Assembly: GCA_017552495.1 (NCBI GenBank)
Contig: JAFZPW010000170.1
Span: forward strand, 1 to 7,916
From: Clostridia bacterium
GTDB lineage: Bacteria; Bacillota; Clostridia; Oscillospirales; Butyricicoccaceae
Direction of reading: 5' to 3'
Length of the DNA stretch: 7,916 nt
Shown: one piece after another, positions 7,604 to 7,916 of the stretch
How the letters are laid out: every line of letters starts with the position of its first letter
Position numbering within the stretch: the stretch's first letter is position 1
Translations under genes and position numbers: made by a program
Notes under the pieces: generated by a model
The model's input: only the letters and a program-made list of their open reading frames with translations
What the model was told of the DNA's origin: nothing
Databases searched by the model: none

Positions 7604-7672
7604 GTGCGAATTTATGTCTGGAATCCGAAAAAGCGGGTGAAAGACCTGCTGCGCCGTCTGCGACTGAAATAA
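7604..7672 (+). CDS. SpoVM-like cationic amphipathic microprotein (candidate)
   Basis: Small gene of 22 codons starting at GTG. The peptide begins MRIYVWNPKK and ends LLRRLRLK. B. subtilis SpoVM (26 residues) begins MKFYTIKLP; here MRIY aligns with MKFY and Pro8 lies one position from the helix-kinking Pro9 of SpoVM. Residues 9-22 form a clear amphipathic helix: Val12, Leu15, Leu16 and Leu19 on one face, Lys/Arg on the others, net charge about +8. SpoVM binds the curved outer forespore membrane and recruits SpoIVA to start spore coat assembly. Supporting context: a good ribosome binding site, an intrinsic terminator right behind, position after rsgA (spoVM lies downstream of the prkC-cpgA region in B. 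subtilis too), and a SPOCS-like gene next. It is more basic and less hydrophobic than B. subtilis SpoVM, so another membrane-binding peptide, or chance, remains possible. Confidence 0.55.
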   Translation: MRIYVWNPKKRVKDLLRRLRLK

Positions 7673-7677
7673 ACCCG

Positions 7678-7695
7678 GCCGGAACCCATTCCGGC
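7678..7695 (+). other. Short hairpin before the terminator
   Basis: Seven perfect pairs, GCCGGAA (7678-7684) and TTCCGGC (7689-7695), close a CCCA loop five bases after the stop of the small gene. It has no T tract of its own, so it may protect the 3' end of the mRNA or assist the terminator that follows. Confidence 0.5.
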
Positions 7696-7700
7696 AAACA

Positions 7701-7735
7701 CGCTGCAAAGCTCTTTGGCTTTGCAGCGCTTTTTT
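7701..7735 (+). terminator. Rho-independent terminator closing the operon
   Basis: Perfect 11-base-pair stem, CGCTGCAAAGC (7701-7711) with GCTTTGCAGCG (7718-7728), six-base loop TCTTTG, then C and six T. A run of A follows (7737-7742). It lies 28 bases after the stop of the SpoVM-like gene and separates the operon from the next gene. Confidence 0.93.
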
Positions 7736-7751
7736 GAAAAAACGGGCCGCT

Positions 7752-7781
7752 GTTCTATTTGCTCCCGTTTCTGCATAGGCT
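7752..7781 (+). promoter_or_regulatory. Possible sigma-E-type promoter of the DUF3794-like gene
   Basis: GTTCTATT (7752-7759), a 14-base spacer and CATAGGCT (7774-7781) resemble the B. subtilis sigma-E consensus (KMATATT, 14-15 bases, CATACAMT), with 6 of 8 matches at -10 and mismatches in the -35. The predicted start near 7788 leaves room for the ribosome binding site at 7796-7803. The consensus is from Bacillus, so transfer to this organism is inference. A 7-base inverted repeat (AAACGGG 7740-7746, CCCGTTT 7764-7770) surrounds the -35. Confidence 0.35.
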
Positions 7782-7814
7782 GAAATGACCAAACAGGGAA
7801 GGAGCCACCGGAAA

Positions 7815-7916
7815 ATGGAGCTTTTGCAAAACGAGTATGAACGATATGCCCTGCTGCTGCAAACCGAGCAGGGAAGAGAAGAAACCGGCGCCGTCATTGT
7901 GCCGGATACCCAGCCC
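7815..7916 (+). CDS. N-terminus of a probable DUF3794/SPOCS-domain protein (SipL-like), cut by window edge
   Basis: Only 34 codons are visible and the frame stays open to the end. The ATG follows AGGGAAGGAG (7794-7803) with an 11-base gap, rather long but acceptable. The peptide starts MELLQNEYERYALLL and reaches TGAVIVPDTQP. From memory of the family, an acidic amphipathic start followed by a hydrophobic stretch and VPD-x-x-PDI is how DUF3794 (SPOCS) domains begin. In Clostridia such proteins include SipL, which has SPOCS and a C-terminal LysM domain and binds SpoIVA to hold the coat on the forespore; other family members have unknown roles. The preceding SpoVM-like gene and the sigma-E-like promoter agree with a sporulation role. 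The LysM part, if any, lies outside the window, so SipL itself cannot be claimed. Confidence 0.55.
   Translation, partial: MELLQNEYERYALLLQTEQGREETGAVIVPDTQP

Noticed and set aside
7598..7672. ATG at 7598 as the start of the SpoVM-like gene (24 residues)
   Set aside because: GGGAGGG touches this ATG without any spacer. The GTG at 7604 is six bases away and gives an N-terminus that aligns better with SpoVM. Not fully excluded.
6627..7697. A 356-codon open frame on the - strand opposite rsgA
   Set aside because: Codon-aligned shadow of rsgA with the same cause; it has no recognisable domain and runs across the small gene region.
7264..7737. A 157-codon + strand frame overlapping rsgA and the small gene
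   Set aside because: It lies mostly inside rsgA in another frame, runs through the terminator, and has no family motifs or ribosome binding site.
7737..7742. A run after the terminator as evidence of a bidirectional terminator
   Set aside because: For termination on the - strand the T tract would have to follow the stem on that strand, that is an A tract before 7701 on the + strand. Only AAACA is present there, and no - strand gene points that way.

Overview
The window reads as a chromosomal housekeeping operon of a GC-rich, spore-forming member of the Firmicutes, class Clostridia (gut Oscillospiraceae/Christensenellales-like lineages would fit; the genus cannot be fixed from this sequence). 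The grounds are the gene order fmt / zinc metallopeptidase / rsmB / rlmN / PP2C phosphatase / PASTA kinase / rsgA, strong AGGAGG-type ribosome binding sites, and probable sporulation genes directly behind the operon. Every recognised gene is on the + strand and none is visibly broken.

Layout. Positions 1-870 hold the C-terminal nine-tenths of methionyl-tRNA formyltransferase (fmt), cut by the window edge. After a 40-base gap comes a YugP-type membrane zinc peptidase (911-1591). Then follows a tightly packed run: rsmB (1588-2907), rlmN (2909-3952), a PP2C phosphatase of the Stp/PrpC type (3949-4671), the PASTA Ser/Thr kinase prkC/pknB (4684-6669) and the ribosome-assembly GTPase rsgA (6669-7550). 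Junctions are overlaps of 1-4 bases or gaps of 1-12 bases, so one polycistronic mRNA with translational coupling is likely. After rsgA, a 22-codon gene at 7604-7672, preceded by GGGAGGG, encodes a very basic amphipathic peptide that resembles the spore-coat anchor SpoVM. A strong intrinsic terminator (7701-7735) closes the unit. A new gene begins at 7815, with a possible sigma-E-type promoter ahead of it. Its first 34 residues look like the start of a DUF3794/SPOCS protein, the domain family of the clostridial spore-coat protein SipL.

How the genes work together. Most of the operon serves translation: initiator tRNA formylation (Fmt), 16S rRNA m5C methylation (RsmB), 23S rRNA and tRNA m2A methylation (RlmN) and 30S maturation (RsgA). 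The phosphatase/kinase pair is the conserved cell-wall-sensing signalling module; in other Firmicutes it acts on, among other targets, translation GTPases including RsgA. The 3' end appears to switch to sporulation: a SpoVM-like peptide and a SPOCS-like protein would both belong to the layer that anchors the spore coat to the forespore. Rpe and ThiN genes, which often follow rsgA in Firmicutes, are not there.

The most notable points are the SpoVM-like microprotein, its pairing with a SPOCS-like gene, and a PASTA kinase whose activation loop has no threonine. No RNA genes, mobile elements, CRISPR arrays or long repeats were seen.
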